Assembly: GCF_025567465.1 (NCBI RefSeq)
Contig: NZ_JAOQKI010000001.1
Location: forward strand, 1 to 64,000
DNA from: Roseburia_C amylophila
GTDB lineage: Bacteria; Bacillota; Clostridia; Lachnospirales; Lachnospiraceae
Length of the DNA stretch: 64,000 nt
Reading direction: 5' to 3'
Shown here: piece by piece, positions 8,930 to 17,672 of the stretch
Position numbering within the stretch: the stretch's first letter is position 1
Layout: each line of letters opens with the position of its first letter
The notes under the pieces: model-generated
What the model was told of the DNA's origin: nothing
Database searches by the model: none
What the model saw: only the letters and a program-made list of their open reading frames with translations
Position numbers and translations under genes: made by a program

Positions 8930-9613
8930 ATGAAGAAAGCAATTTTAGCAACAAAAGTCGGAATGACTCAAATCTTCAATGCAGACGGCGTATTAGTGCC
9001 GGTAACTGTATTACAGGCTGGTCCTTGTGTAGTAACACAGATTAAAACTGTTGAAAACGACGGATACAGTGCAGTACAGGTTGGTTTTGTTGACAAGAAA
9101 GAAAAAGTTGTAAACAAAGATGCCAACGGTAAGAAAGAAATCAGAAACAGACATGGCGTAAACAAAGCTGAAATGGGACATTTCAAAAAAGCTGGTGTGT
9201 CTGGAAAGAGATTTGTAAGAGAGTTCAAGCTTGAAAATGCAGCTGATTATAATCTTGCAGATGAAATCAAAGCAGATATCTTTGCAGAAGGCGATCATGT
9301 AGACGCAACTGCAATTTCTAAAGGTAAAGGATTCCAGGGCGCTATTAAGAGACTTGGTCAGCATAGAGGACCTATGGCTCACGGTTCTAAATTCCATCGT
9401 CATCAGGGTTCCAATGGTTCCTGTTCTACACCTAGCCGTGTATTCAAGGGCAAAGGAATGCCGGGACATATGGGAAGCGTTAAGATTACAACTCAGAACC
9501 TTGAAGTTGTAAGAGTAGACGCAGAGAACAACCTGCTTTTAATCAAAGGTGCTGTTCCAGGACCTAAGAAAGCTTTAGTAACAATCAAAGAATCAGTAAA
9601 AGCAGCAAAATAG
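8930..9613 (+). CDS. rplC: Ribosomal protein L3
   Basis: A 227-residue L3, slightly longer than the usual 205-215 because of an insertion around residues 50-90. Motifs: KKAILATKVGMTQIF at the N-terminus, and GTGC-like HGSKFHRHQGSNGS and GKGMPGHMG near the peptidyl-transferase-facing loop. It is an early 50S assembly protein. The 92-nt gap after rpsJ contains two small hairpins (ATCCT/AGGAT and GAACGG/CCGTTC), possibly for RNA processing. The start has ACAGGAGGAAAG. Confidence 0.98.
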   Translation: MKKAILATKVGMTQIFNADGVLVPVTVLQAGPCVVTQIKTVENDGYSAVQVGFVDKKEKVVNKDANGKKEIRNRHGVNKAEMGHFKKAGVSGKRFVREFKLENAADYNLADEIKADIFAEGDHVDATAISKGKGFQGAIKRLGQHRGPMAHGSKFHRHQGSNGSCSTPSRVFKGKGMPGHMGSVKITTQNLEVVRVDAENNLLLIKGAVPGPKKALVTIKESVKAAK

Positions 9614-9640
9614 TGCATTTAAGAAAGGAGGAACACACAG

Positions 9641-10261
9641 ATGGCTAAAGTATCTGTTTATAATATGGAAGGCAAAGAAGTTGGCAATATGGACTTAAAC
9701 GATGCTGTATTCGGTGTAGAAATTAACGAACATCTGGTACACATGGCAGTAGTTCAGCAGTTAGCTAACAATCGTCAGGGAACTCAGAAAGCTAAGACAC
9801 GTTCTGAAGTATCCGGTGGCGGAAGAAAACCTTGGAGACAGAAAGGAACTGGTCATGCAAGACAGGGTTCAACAAGATCTCCACAGTGGACTGGCGGTGG
9901 CACAGTATTCGCTCCAGTACCAAGAGACTATTCTTTCAAATTAAACAAGAAAGAAAAGAGAGCAGCTTTAAAATCTGTTTTAACATCTAAAGTTCAGGAA
10001 AATAAATTCATCGTTGTTGATGAGCTGAAATTAGACGAAATCAAAACAAAGAAATTCGCAGAGGTTATGAACAATCTGAAAGCAGACAAAGCATTAGTTA
10101 TTTTAGGCGATATGGATACAAACGTAATCAAATCCGCTGCAAACATTGCAACTGTTAAGACAACACAGACCAGCGAAATGAATGTATTTGATGTATTGAA
10201 ATATGACACAGTAGTAGCAACAAAGGCTGCTGTTGAAAAAATCGAGGAGGTGTATGCATAA
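9641..10261 (+). CDS. rplD: Ribosomal protein L4
   Basis: A 206-residue L4 with the conserved extended loop (GGGRKPWRQKGTGHARQGS near 65-85) that reaches into the 50S exit tunnel. In other bacteria L4 represses its own S10 operon. Its stop codon overlaps the start of rplW by one base, showing translational coupling. Confidence 0.98.
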   Translation: MAKVSVYNMEGKEVGNMDLNDAVFGVEINEHLVHMAVVQQLANNRQGTQKAKTRSEVSGGGRKPWRQKGTGHARQGSTRSPQWTGGGTVFAPVPRDYSFKLNKKEKRAALKSVLTSKVQENKFIVVDELKLDEIKTKKFAEVMNNLKADKALVILGDMDTNVIKSAANIATVKTTQTSEMNVFDVLKYDTVVATKAAVEKIEEVYA

Positions 10262-10560
10262 TGGCAAACGTACAGTATTATGATGTAATCCTCAAACCAG
10301 TAGTAACTGAGAAGAGTATGGCAGCTATGGGAGAAAAGAAATATACTTTCTTAGTACATCCGGAAGCTAACAAAACCATGATCAAAGAAGCAGTTGAGAA
10401 AATGTTCGAAGGCGCTAAGGTTGCCAAGGTTAACACAATGAACCAGGAAGGCAAGAACAAAAGACGTGGTGCTGTAGTTGGAAAAACTGCGAAAACAAAG
10501 AAAGCTATCGTTCAGTTAACAGAAGATAGTGCAGATATCGAGATTTTCTCCGGACTGTAA
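10261..10560 (+). CDS. rplW: Ribosomal protein L23
   Basis: A 99-residue L23, which lies at the tunnel exit and docks signal recognition particle and trigger factor. Motifs: VILKPVVTEKS and YTFLVHPEANKTMIKEAVE. The ATG overlaps the rplD stop (TAATG). The length is normal. Confidence 0.97.
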   Translation: MANVQYYDVILKPVVTEKSMAAMGEKKYTFLVHPEANKTMIKEAVEKMFEGAKVAKVNTMNQEGKNKRRGAVVGKTAKTKKAIVQLTEDSADIEIFSGL

Positions 10561-10628
10561 AATCCGGGAAACTCAGCTAGGCACAGAAAAGTGCGATAAT
10601 AAACTTATTTATTGAAAGGAGAAAAACA

Positions 10629-11471
10629 ATGGGAATTAAGACATACAACCCATATACACCTTCCAGAAGAAATATGACTGGATCTGATTTCTCTGAAATC
10701 ACAAAGAAGACTCCTGAGAAATCCCTTACAACTTCTTTAAAGAAGAACTCCGGTCGTAACAATCAGGGTAAAATTACAGTAAGACACCAGGGTGGTGGAA
10801 ACAGAAGAAAATACAGAATCATCGACTTCAAGAGAAGAAAAGATGGTATCCCGGCAACTGTAATCGGAATCGAGTACGATCCAAACAGAACAGCTAACAT
10901 CGCTTTAATCAGTTATGCAGATGGCGAGAAAGCATATATCCTTGCTCCAGAAGGATTAACAGACGGAATGACTGTTATGAACGGAGCAGAAGCGGAAGTA
11001 AGAGTTGGAAACTGCTTACCACTGGAGAACATCCCGGTAGGTACCCAGGTACACAACATTGAGTTATACGCTGGCAAGGGCGGACAGTTAGTACGTTCTG
11101 CAGGTAACAGCGCACAGCTGATGGCTAAAGAAGGAAAATACGCAACACTTCGTCTTCCTTCAGGAGAAATGAGAATGGTTCCTCTGAACTGCCGTGCATC
11201 CATTGGTGTAATCGGTAACGGTGACCACAACCTTGTAAATATCGGTAAAGCAGGACGTAAACGTCACATGGGTATCCGCCCGACAGTCCGCGGTTCTGTT
11301 ATGAACCCGAATGACCATCCACACGGTGGTGGAGAAGGTAAGGCACCAGTTGGACGTCCAGGTCCATGTACACCTTGGGGCAAACCTGCTCTTGGACTTA
11401 AGACACGTAAGAAGAAAAAAGCTTCTAACAAGTTAATCGTAAGAAGAAGAGACGGCAGAGCTATTAAATAG
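10629..11471 (+). CDS. rplB: Ribosomal protein L2
   Basis: A 280-residue L2, essential for subunit joining and peptidyl-transferase function. Motifs: GIKTYNPYTPSRR, RHQGGGNRRKYR, and the C-terminal HPHGGGEGKAPVG containing the conserved catalytic-site His. GAAAGGAGAAAAAC precedes the ATG. Confidence 0.98.
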   Translation: MGIKTYNPYTPSRRNMTGSDFSEITKKTPEKSLTTSLKKNSGRNNQGKITVRHQGGGNRRKYRIIDFKRRKDGIPATVIGIEYDPNRTANIALISYADGEKAYILAPEGLTDGMTVMNGAEAEVRVGNCLPLENIPVGTQVHNIELYAGKGGQLVRSAGNSAQLMAKEGKYATLRLPSGEMRMVPLNCRASIGVIGNGDHNLVNIGKAGRKRHMGIRPTVRGSVMNPNDHPHGGGEGKAPVGRPGPCTPWGKPALGLKTRKKKKASNKLIVRRRDGRAIK

Positions 11472-11489
11472 TAGATAGGAGGAAATAAA

Positions 11490-11771
11490 ATGGCAAGATC
11501 ACTTAAAAAAGGACCATTTGCAGACGAAAGCTTACTGAAAAAAGTAGATGCTATGAACGCAGCAAATGATAAATCAGTTATCAAGACATGGTCACGTCGT
11601 TCCACAATTTTCCCATCCTTCGTTGGACATACAATTGCTGTTCATGACGGAAGAAAACATGTTCCTGTATATGTCACAGAGGATATGGTTGGACACAAAC
11701 TCGGTGAGTTCGTAGCAACAAGAACTTACAGAGGCCATGGAAAAGACGAGAAGAAATCAGGCGTTAGATAA
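11490..11771 (+). CDS. rpsS: Ribosomal protein S19
   Basis: A 93-residue S19 of the 30S head: MARSLKKGPF at the start, KTWSRRSTIFPSFVGHTIAVHDGRKHVPVYV in the middle, and TRTYRGH. Start after TAGGAGGAAAT. Confidence 0.98.
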   Translation: MARSLKKGPFADESLLKKVDAMNAANDKSVIKTWSRRSTIFPSFVGHTIAVHDGRKHVPVYVTEDMVGHKLGEFVATRTYRGHGKDEKKSGVR

Positions 11772-11798
11772 ATAGAATTTTGAAAGGAGGTTTCACTC

Positions 11799-12185
11799 AT
11801 GGCAAAAGGACATAGAAGTCAGATTAAGAGAGAAAGAAATGCAGTAAAAGATACTAGACCTTCCGCAAAGTTGTCTTATGCAAGAATGTCAGTTCAGAAA
11901 GCTTGTTTCGTATTAGATGCTATCCGCGGTAAAGATGTTGAGACGGCACTTGCGATTGTAACTTACAATCCAAGATACGCATCAAGCGTAATAGAGAAGT
12001 TATTAAAATCTGCTATTGCAAATGCAGAGAACAATAACGGAATGAGCACAGAAAACCTTTATGTTGAGGAGTGCTACGCAAACAAAGGACCAACAATGAA
12101 GAGAATCAGACCAAGAGCACAGGGTAGAGCTTACAGAATCGAGAAGAGAACAAGCCACTTAACAATTGTGCTGAATGAAAGATAG
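11799..12185 (+). CDS. rplV: Ribosomal protein L22
   Basis: A 128-residue L22, whose beta-hairpin lines the exit tunnel (RIRPRAQGRAYRIEKRTSHLT). Motif AKLSYARMSVQKACFV at the N-terminus. AAAGGAGGTTTCACTC precedes the ATG. Confidence 0.97.
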   Translation: MAKGHRSQIKRERNAVKDTRPSAKLSYARMSVQKACFVLDAIRGKDVETALAIVTYNPRYASSVIEKLLKSAIANAENNNGMSTENLYVEECYANKGPTMKRIRPRAQGRAYRIEKRTSHLTIVLNER

Positions 12186-12195
12186 GAGGGCAAAC

Positions 12196-12852
12196 ATGGG
12201 ACAGAAGGTTAATCCTCATGGCTTAAGAGTCGGCGTTATCAAAGACTGGGATTCCAAATGGTACGCAGAATCTGATTTTGCTGATTTCTTAGTAGAAGAC
12301 TATAACATCAGAAGATTTCTGAAAAAGAAATTATATGCTGCAGGTGTTTCTAAGATTGAAATCGAAAGAGCATCCGACAGAGTAAAGGTTATCCTTTACA
12401 CAGCTAAGCCAGGCGTTGTAATCGGTAAAGGCGGAGCTGAAATCGAGAAAGTAAAAGCTGAATTACAGAAATTTACAGACAAGAAACTTGTTGTAGATAT
12501 CAAAGAAGTAAAGAGACCAGACAGAGATGCTCAGTTAGTAGCTGAGAACATTGCACTTCAGTTAGAGAATCGTGTTTCTTTCCGTAGAGCAATGAAATCC
12601 TGCATGGGAAGATGTATGAAAGCTGGAGCAAAGGGTATTAAGGCATCCGTATCCGGACGTCTTGGCGGAGCTGATATGGCTCGTACCGAGTTCTATTCAG
12701 AAGGAACTATTCCACTTCAGACATTAAGAGCAGATATCGATTATGGATTTGCTGAAGCAGACACCACATACGGTAAAGTTGGTGTTAAAGTTTGGATTTA
12801 TAAAGGAGAAGTACTTCCTACAAAAGGAAATAAGGAAGGAGGAGTTCAGTAA
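12196..12852 (+). CDS. rpsC: Ribosomal protein S3
   Basis: A 218-residue S3 of the mRNA entry site. It has GQKVNPHGLRVGVI, the KH-domain GXXG (PGVVIGKGGAEIEKVK) and SGRLGGADMAR. The ATG at 12196 follows ATAGGAGGGCAAAC. An upstream in-frame ATG at 12175, inside rplV, is rejected. Confidence 0.98.
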   Translation: MGQKVNPHGLRVGVIKDWDSKWYAESDFADFLVEDYNIRRFLKKKLYAAGVSKIEIERASDRVKVILYTAKPGVVIGKGGAEIEKVKAELQKFTDKKLVVDIKEVKRPDRDAQLVAENIALQLENRVSFRRAMKSCMGRCMKAGAKGIKASVSGRLGGADMARTEFYSEGTIPLQTLRADIDYGFAEADTTYGKVGVKVWIYKGEVLPTKGNKEGGVQ

Positions 12853-13289
12853 TGTTAATGCCTAAGAGAGTAAAACATCGTAAACAGTTCCGTGGTTCTA
12901 TGGCCGGAAAAGCGATGAGAGGAAATAAAATTACAAATGGTTCCTACGGTATCGTAGCACTTGAACCATGCTGGATTCGTTCCAATCAGATTGAGGCAGC
13001 CCGTATTGCTATGACAAGATATATCAAGCGTGGTGGCCGTGTCTGGATTAAAATTTTCCCAGACAAACCAGTAACTGCAAAACCAGCAGAAACCCGTATG
13101 GGTTCCGGAAAAGGAACTTTAGAGTACTGGGTAGCTGTAGTAAAACCAGGACGTGTATTATTTGAAATCTCTGATGTATCTGATGAGGTTGCAAAAGAGG
13201 CATTACGTCTTGCTACACACAAATTACCTTGTAAATGCAAAGTGGTTTCTCGTGCAGACTTAGAAGGCGGTGAATCAAATGAAAACTAG
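12852..13289 (+). CDS. rplP: Ribosomal protein L16
   Basis: A 145-residue L16: PKRVKHRKQFRG at the start, ARIAMTRYIKRGGRVWIKIFPDKPVTAKPAETRMGSGKG in the core (positions about 55-93). It overlaps the rpsC stop (TAATG), so the two are translationally coupled. Contributes to the A-site/peptidyl-transferase region. Confidence 0.97.
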   Translation: MLMPKRVKHRKQFRGSMAGKAMRGNKITNGSYGIVALEPCWIRSNQIEAARIAMTRYIKRGGRVWIKIFPDKPVTAKPAETRMGSGKGTLEYWVAVVKPGRVLFEISDVSDEVAKEALRLATHKLPCKCKVVSRADLEGGESNEN

Positions 13290-13488
13290 TAAATATTTAG
13301 AAGAATTAAACACACAGTCCGCTGCTGATTTAAAAATGCAGTTGGTTGAAGCTAAAAAAGAACTTTTCAATTTGAGATTCCAGAACGCAACAAATCAGCT
13401 GGATAACACGAGCAGAATCAAAGAAGTTAGAAAGAATATTGCCAGAATCCAGACCGTTATTACTCAGAAAGAAAAAGTTGCTGAATAA
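13279..13488 (+). CDS. rpmC: Ribosomal protein L29
   Basis: A 69-residue L29 with LKMQLVEAKKELFNLRFQ and the C-terminal IARIQTVI. The start overlaps the end of rplP by 11 bases. ATG at 13279 gives the usual length and has GGCGGTG upstream, so it is preferred to a GTG at 13270. Confidence 0.95.
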   Translation: MKTSKYLEELNTQSAADLKMQLVEAKKELFNLRFQNATNQLDNTSRIKEVRKNIARIQTVITQKEKVAE

Positions 13489-13552
13489 TTTCAAAAGAAT
13501 CATACCTGCTTAAGCAGGCAAACAGGCAATCATAAATGAAAGGAGATTCGTC

Positions 13553-13810
13553 GTGGAAGAAAGAAATCTTAGAAAAACACGTGTAGGCGTTGTTGTAAGT
13601 GATAAAATGGATAAGACCATTGTTGTTGCTGTTAAAGATAACGTAAGACATGCATTATATAACAAGATCGTAAAGAAGACATACAAATTAAAAGCTCATG
13701 ATGAGAACAACGAGTGTAAAATCGGTGATACCGTCAGAGTAATGGAAACAAGACCACTCTCTAAAGATAAGAGATGGAGACTTGTAGAGATTATGGAAAG
13801 AGCAAAATAA
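13553..13810 (+). CDS. rpsQ: Ribosomal protein S17
   Basis: An 85-residue S17 with GVVVSDKMDKTIVV and RPLSKDKRWRLVEI. GTG start at 13553 after AAAGGAGATTC. Confidence 0.97.
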   Translation: MEERNLRKTRVGVVVSDKMDKTIVVAVKDNVRHALYNKIVKKTYKLKAHDENNECKIGDTVRVMETRPLSKDKRWRLVEIMERAK

Positions 13811-13828
13811 TAGAAGGAGGCTACCGGC

Positions 13829-14197
13829 ATGGTACAACAGGAAACCAGACTTAAGGTTGCTGATAACACTGGAGCAAAAGAATTGCTGTGCATCCGTGTT
13901 ATGGGCGGTTCAACCAGAAGATATGCAAATATTGGTGATGTAATTACAGCTACTGTTAAAGATGCAACACCAGGCGGCGTTGTTAAAAAAGGTGACGTTG
14001 TAAAGGCAGTCGTTGTTCGTACAGTAAAAGGTGCTCGTCGTAAAGATGGCTCTTATATCAAATTCGATGAAAACGCTGCAGTTATTATCAAAGATGATAA
14101 AACCCCAAGAGGAACTCGTATTTTTGGACCAGTAGCAAGAGAGCTTCGTGAAAAACAGTTTATGAAAATTGTTTCTCTGGCTCCGGAAGTATTGTAG
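13829..14197 (+). CDS. rplN: Ribosomal protein L14
   Basis: A 122-residue L14 at the subunit interface: MVQQETRLKVADNTGAKELLCIRVMGG, and IFGPVARELREKQFMKIVSLAPEVL at the end. AGAAGGAGGCTACCGGC precedes the ATG. Confidence 0.98.
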   Translation: MVQQETRLKVADNTGAKELLCIRVMGGSTRRYANIGDVITATVKDATPGGVVKKGDVVKAVVVRTVKGARRKDGSYIKFDENAAVIIKDDKTPRGTRIFGPVARELREKQFMKIVSLAPEVL

Positions 14198-14210
14198 GAG
14201 GTACCCGAAA

Positions 14211-14522
14211 ATGGCAAGCTTGAAAATTAAAAAAGGTGATACTGTAAAGGTAATCGCTGGAAAAGACAAAGACAAAGAAGGCAAAGTAATTGCTGTAAAT
14301 AAGAAAAACAATACTTTACTTGTTGAAGGTATCAATATGGTAACAAAACATGCAAAACCAAGCATGGCTAACCAGCAGGGTGGAATCATCCATCAGGAAG
14401 GACCTATTGATGCTTCTAACGTAATGTATCTTCACAAAGGAAAAGCTACCCGTGTAGGTTTCAAAATGGATGGAGATAAGAAAGTACGTTATGCAAAATC
14501 TACAGGTGATGTAATCGATTAA
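14211..14522 (+). CDS. rplX: Ribosomal protein L24
   Basis: A 103-residue L24 with the KOW motif (KKGDTVKVIAGKDKDKEGKV) and GGIIHQEGPIDASNV. ATG at 14211 follows AGGAGGTACCCGAAA. A start at 14169 inside rplN is rejected. Confidence 0.97.
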   Translation: MASLKIKKGDTVKVIAGKDKDKEGKVIAVNKKNNTLLVEGINMVTKHAKPSMANQQGGIIHQEGPIDASNVMYLHKGKATRVGFKMDGDKKVRYAKSTGDVID

Positions 14523-14546
14523 TCGTAAGAGAGGAGGAGCAGCAAG

Positions 14547-15086
14547 TTGAGTAGACTTAAAGATCAGTACCAGAACGAGATCATTGATGCAATGACCAAA
14601 AAGTTCGGCTATAAAAACATTATGGAAGTACCAAAGCTTTCTAAGATTGTTATCAACATGGGTGTTGGTGAAGCAAAAGAAAACGCTAAAATCTTAGAGT
14701 CAGCTATGAAAGATATGGAAACAATTTCCGGTCAGAAACCAGTTACTACAAAGGCAAAGAATTCCATCGCTAACTTCAAGTTAAGAGAAGGAATGCCGAT
14801 CGGATGTAAAGTTACTTTAAGAGGCGAGAAGATGTATGAGTTCGTAGACCGTCTGGTAAACTTAGCTTTACCACGAGTACGTGACTTTAGAGGAGTTAAT
14901 CCGAACGCTTTCGACGGTAGAGGTAACTACGCTCTTGGTATCAAAGAGCAGATCATTTTCCCTGAAATTGAATTCGATAAGGTTGATAAAGTAAGAGGAA
15001 TGGATATTATTTTCGTAACAACTGCAAAGACAGACGAAGAAGCACGCGAATTATTGACATTATTCAATATGCCATTCGCTAAATAA
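14547..15086 (+). CDS. rplE: Ribosomal protein L5
   Basis: A 179-residue L5, which carries 5S rRNA into the 50S subunit. Motifs: KIVINMGVGEAKENAK, RGVNPNAFDGRGNYALGIKEQ and IIFVTTAKTDEEARELL. TTG start at 14547, with GAGGAGGAGCAGCAAG before it. Confidence 0.98.
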   Translation: MSRLKDQYQNEIIDAMTKKFGYKNIMEVPKLSKIVINMGVGEAKENAKILESAMKDMETISGQKPVTTKAKNSIANFKLREGMPIGCKVTLRGEKMYEFVDRLVNLALPRVRDFRGVNPNAFDGRGNYALGIKEQIIFPEIEFDKVDKVRGMDIIFVTTAKTDEEARELLTLFNMPFAK

Positions 15087-15103
15087 GACAGGAGGGAATT
15101 TAA

Positions 15104-15289
15104 ATGGCAAAGACTTCTATGAAAGTAAAACAGCAGCGTAAACAGAAATTCTCTTCTAGAGAATACAATCGTTGCAGAATCTGTGGTCGTCCACATGCAT
15201 ATTTAAGAAAATATGGAATCTGTAGAGTTTGCTTCCGTGAACTGGCTTACAAAGGTCAGATTCCGGGCGTAAAGAAAGCAAGCTGGTAG
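15104..15289 (+). CDS. rpsZ: Ribosomal protein S14, zinc-binding type
   Basis: A 61-residue S14 type Z. Two CXXC pairs (CRICGRPHAY and CRVCFRELA) bind one zinc ion. GACAGGAGGGAATTTAA precedes the ATG. It is the zinc-dependent paralogue; no zinc-free form is in the window. Confidence 0.97.
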   Translation: MAKTSMKVKQQRKQKFSSREYNRCRICGRPHAYLRKYGICRVCFRELAYKGQIPGVKKASW

Positions 15290-15364
15290 GCTGTAAAGCC
15301 ATTCTCTTAGATTGAGTGAGACCGAAGCCCTTGTGGCGTAGGTCGAACTTGACAGAGAACATCT
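15290..15364 (+). ncRNA. Structured spacer RNA element, copy A (rpsZ-rpsH)
   Basis: Transcribed spacer inside the spc part. Helices: TTCTCT/AGAGAA closing stem, TTGAGT/ACTTGA, and GACC/GGTC capped by an AAGCCC...GG hairpin. It matches copy B at 15852-15928 in layout and in the conserved loop AAGCCCTT, while the paired bases differ in a compensatory way. No coding capacity. Function unknown; regulation or processing of the spc mRNA is inference. Confidence 0.55.
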
Positions 15365-15404
15365 ACAATAAAGAAAGAGAAGAATAATAGGAGGCAGACA
15401 CATC

Positions 15405-15809
15405 ATGACAATGACAAGTGATCCAATTGCAGATATGCTTACAAGAATCCGTAATGCAAACACTGCAAAACATGATACAGTTGATATCCCGGCTTCTAAA
15501 ATCAAAGTGGCAATCGCAGACATTTTAGTAAGAGAAGGATACATTGCAAAATATGACATCATTGAAGATGGAATCTTTAAGACCATTCGTGTAACCTTAA
15601 AATATGGTGCAGATAAGAATGAAAAGATTATTACCGGACTGAAGAGAATTTCTAAACCAGGACTTCGTGTATACGCTGGTAAAGATAATCTTCCTAAGGT
15701 ACTTGGTGGACTTGGAGTCGCAATTCTTTCCACAAACCAGGGAATCATCACTGACAAAGAGGCTAGAAAGCTTCAGGTTGGTGGCGAAGTATTAGCATTT
15801 GTTTGGTAG
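15405..15809 (+). CDS. rpsH: Ribosomal protein S8
   Basis: A 134-residue S8 binding 16S rRNA helix 21: MTSDPIADMLTRIRNA at the start, GLRVYAGKDNLPKVLGGLGVAILSTNQGI near residues 85-115. In E. coli S8 represses the spc operon. Here it is flanked by two copies of a structured spacer element. TAGGAGGCAGACACATC before the ATG. Confidence 0.98.
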   Translation: MTMTSDPIADMLTRIRNANTAKHDTVDIPASKIKVAIADILVREGYIAKYDIIEDGIFKTIRVTLKYGADKNEKIITGLKRISKPGLRVYAGKDNLPKVLGGLGVAILSTNQGIITDKEARKLQVGGEVLAFVW

Positions 15810-15851
15810 GCATTGAACACTTGATGAAATCGAGCCGCAGGTGAAGATTGA

Positions 15852-15928
15852 GGCTAGTGTGAAAGCCGTTCTGTGAGATTACTGAGCGCAAGCCCTTTGG
15901 GGTGCAGCGCGAAGTTAGCGAGCAGAAC
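15852..15928 (+). ncRNA. Structured spacer RNA element, copy B (rpsH-rplF)
   Basis: Second copy of the element at 15290-15364. Closing stem GTTCTG/CAGAAC, then ACT/AGT, then GCGC/GCGC capped by AAGCCC...GGGG. The shared unpaired strings AGATT, GAG, AAGCCCTT and CGAA support homology. It lies in a 190-nt non-coding gap that otherwise shows only a CCTTAAGA/TCTTAAGG hairpin near 15931-15953. Confidence 0.55.
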
Positions 15929-15999
15929 TACCTTAAGAGTATATTCTTAAGGCATAGCGCAGGTAACAATAAACCACAAATTATACAGGAGGTACGGGC

Positions 16000-16539
16000 A
16001 TGTCACGAATTGGAAGAATGCCAATCGCAATTCCAGCAGGTGTTACTGTGGAATTAGCAGAAAATAATCAGGTGACTGTAAAGGGTCCAAAAGGAACATT
16101 AAGCAGAGTATTACCATCCGAGATGGAAATCAAAGTAGAAGGTTCTGAAGTAACCGTTACAAGACCAAATGATTTGAAGAAAATGAAATCCTTACACGGA
16201 TTAACAAGAACACTGATTCACAACATGGTTGTTGGTGTAACAGATGGATTTACCAAAGAACTTGAAGTAAATGGTGTAGGTTACAGAGCATCTAAAGCAG
16301 GAAAGAAACTTACATTAAACCTTGGATATTCTCATCCGGTAGAGATGGAAGATCCAGAAGGATTAGAGTCTACAGTAGATGGTAACAAGATTATCATCAA
16401 AGGTATCGATAAAGAAAAAGTTGGCCAGTACGCAGCTGAAATCAGAGATAAGAGAAGACCTGAACCTTATAAAGGAAAAGGTATCAAATATGCTGATGAA
16501 GTTATTAGACGTAAAGTTGGTAAAACTGGTAAGAAATAA
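16000..16539 (+). CDS. rplF: Ribosomal protein L6
   Basis: A 179-residue L6 near the factor-binding site: MSRIGRMPIAIPAGV, ELEVNGVGYRA, and the C-terminal RRPEPYKGKGIKYADE. ACAGGAGGTACGGGC precedes the ATG. Confidence 0.98.
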   Translation: MSRIGRMPIAIPAGVTVELAENNQVTVKGPKGTLSRVLPSEMEIKVEGSEVTVTRPNDLKKMKSLHGLTRTLIHNMVVGVTDGFTKELEVNGVGYRASKAGKKLTLNLGYSHPVEMEDPEGLESTVDGNKIIIKGIDKEKVGQYAAEIRDKRRPEPYKGKGIKYADEVIRRKVGKTGKK

Positions 16540-16557
16540 TTAAAGGAGTGACGAGAG

Positions 16558-16926
16558 ATGGTTAATAAAGAATCAAGAACAGCAGCTCGTGAAAATAAAC
16601 ATAGAAGACTGCGTAATCGCCTGGTTGGAACAGCAGAGAGACCACGTTTAGCTGTGTTTAGAAGTAATAATCATATGTACGCTCAGATTATTGACGATAC
16701 AGTTGGCAATACCCTCGTAGCAGCATCTACAATGGATAAAGATGTAAAAGCAGCTTGCGAGAAGACTAATAACGTTGATGCAGCAGCACAGGTTGGTACT
16801 GCAATTGCAAAGAAAGCATTAGAAAAAGGTATTACAACAGTTGTCTTTGACAGAGGCGGTTTCATATATTCCGGAAAAGTAAAAGCATTAGCTGACGCAG
16901 CAAGAGAAGCTGGATTAGAATTCTAA
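16558..16926 (+). CDS. rplR: Ribosomal protein L18
   Basis: A 122-residue L18 binding 5S rRNA: RPRLAVFRSNNHMYAQIIDD and the ending FDRGGFIYSGKVKALADAAREAGLEF. Start after AAAGGAGTGACGAG. Confidence 0.98.
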   Translation: MVNKESRTAARENKHRRLRNRLVGTAERPRLAVFRSNNHMYAQIIDDTVGNTLVAASTMDKDVKAACEKTNNVDAAAQVGTAIAKKALEKGITTVVFDRGGFIYSGKVKALADAAREAGLEF

Positions 16927-16944
16927 TAAGGAGGAAAACAGTAC

Positions 16945-17454
16945 ATGAAACGTACAATTATTGATGCTAGTCAATTAGAATTAACAGAAAAAGTGGTATC
17001 AATCAAGCGCGTTACGAAAGTTGTAAAAGGTGGACGTAACATGCGTTTCACAGCTCTTGTTGTTGTTGGTGACGGCAATGGTCATGTGGGCGCAGGACTT
17101 GGAAAAGCAACTGAAATTCCTGAAGCAATCCGCAAAGGAAAAGAAGATGCTATGAAAAAACTTATCACTGTAAAATTAGATGAGAACAATAGTATTACTC
17201 ATGATATCAGCGGAAAGCATACTGGTGCATCTGTTTTATTAAAGAGAGCTCCAGAAGGTACCGGTGTTATCGCAGGCGGTCCGGCTCGTAACGTATGTGA
17301 GCTGGCAGGAATCGAGAATATTCGTACAAAATCTCTTGGTTCCAACAATAAGCAGAACGTAGTACTTGCTACTATCGATGCTTTAAGCAAACTGAAATCC
17401 CCGGAAGAAGTTGCAAAACTTCGTGGATTATCTGTAGAAGAAGTAGTAGGTTAA
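16945..17454 (+). CDS. rpsE: Ribosomal protein S5
   Basis: A 169-residue S5 of the decoding region: KRVTKVVKGGRNMRFTALVVVGDGNG, then APEGTGVIAGGPARNVCELAGI. Start after AAGGAGGAAAACAGTAC. Confidence 0.98.
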   Translation: MKRTIIDASQLELTEKVVSIKRVTKVVKGGRNMRFTALVVVGDGNGHVGAGLGKATEIPEAIRKGKEDAMKKLITVKLDENNSITHDISGKHTGASVLLKRAPEGTGVIAGGPARNVCELAGIENIRTKSLGSNNKQNVVLATIDALSKLKSPEEVAKLRGLSVEEVVG

Positions 17455-17467
17455 GGAGGAATAAGAA

Positions 17468-17647
17468 ATGGCAAATTTAAAAATTACACTCGTAAAATCT
17501 ACTATCGGTGCAGTGCCAAAGAATAAAAAGACAGTAGAAGCATTAGGTCTTAAGAAAATTGGTGCATCAGTTGAACGTCCGGATAACAAAGCTGTTAGAG
17601 GAATGATTCAGCAGGTAAGACATTTAGTGAAAGTAGAAGAAATCTAA
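17468..17647 (+). CDS. rpmD: Ribosomal protein L30
   Basis: A 59-residue L30: ITLVKSTIGAVPKNKKTVEALGLKK followed by the RGMIQQVRHLVKVEE end. It fits exactly between rpsE and rplO, its usual place, with TTAAGGAGGAATAAGAA before the ATG. Confidence 0.96.
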   Translation: MANLKITLVKSTIGAVPKNKKTVEALGLKKIGASVERPDNKAVRGMIQQVRHLVKVEEI

Positions 17648-17672
17648 TTATAGAGATAAGGAGGTGCCAGAA

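Noticed and set aside
9011..9469. 152-codon frame antisense to rplC
   Set aside because: Shadow of the L3 gene, without start signals.
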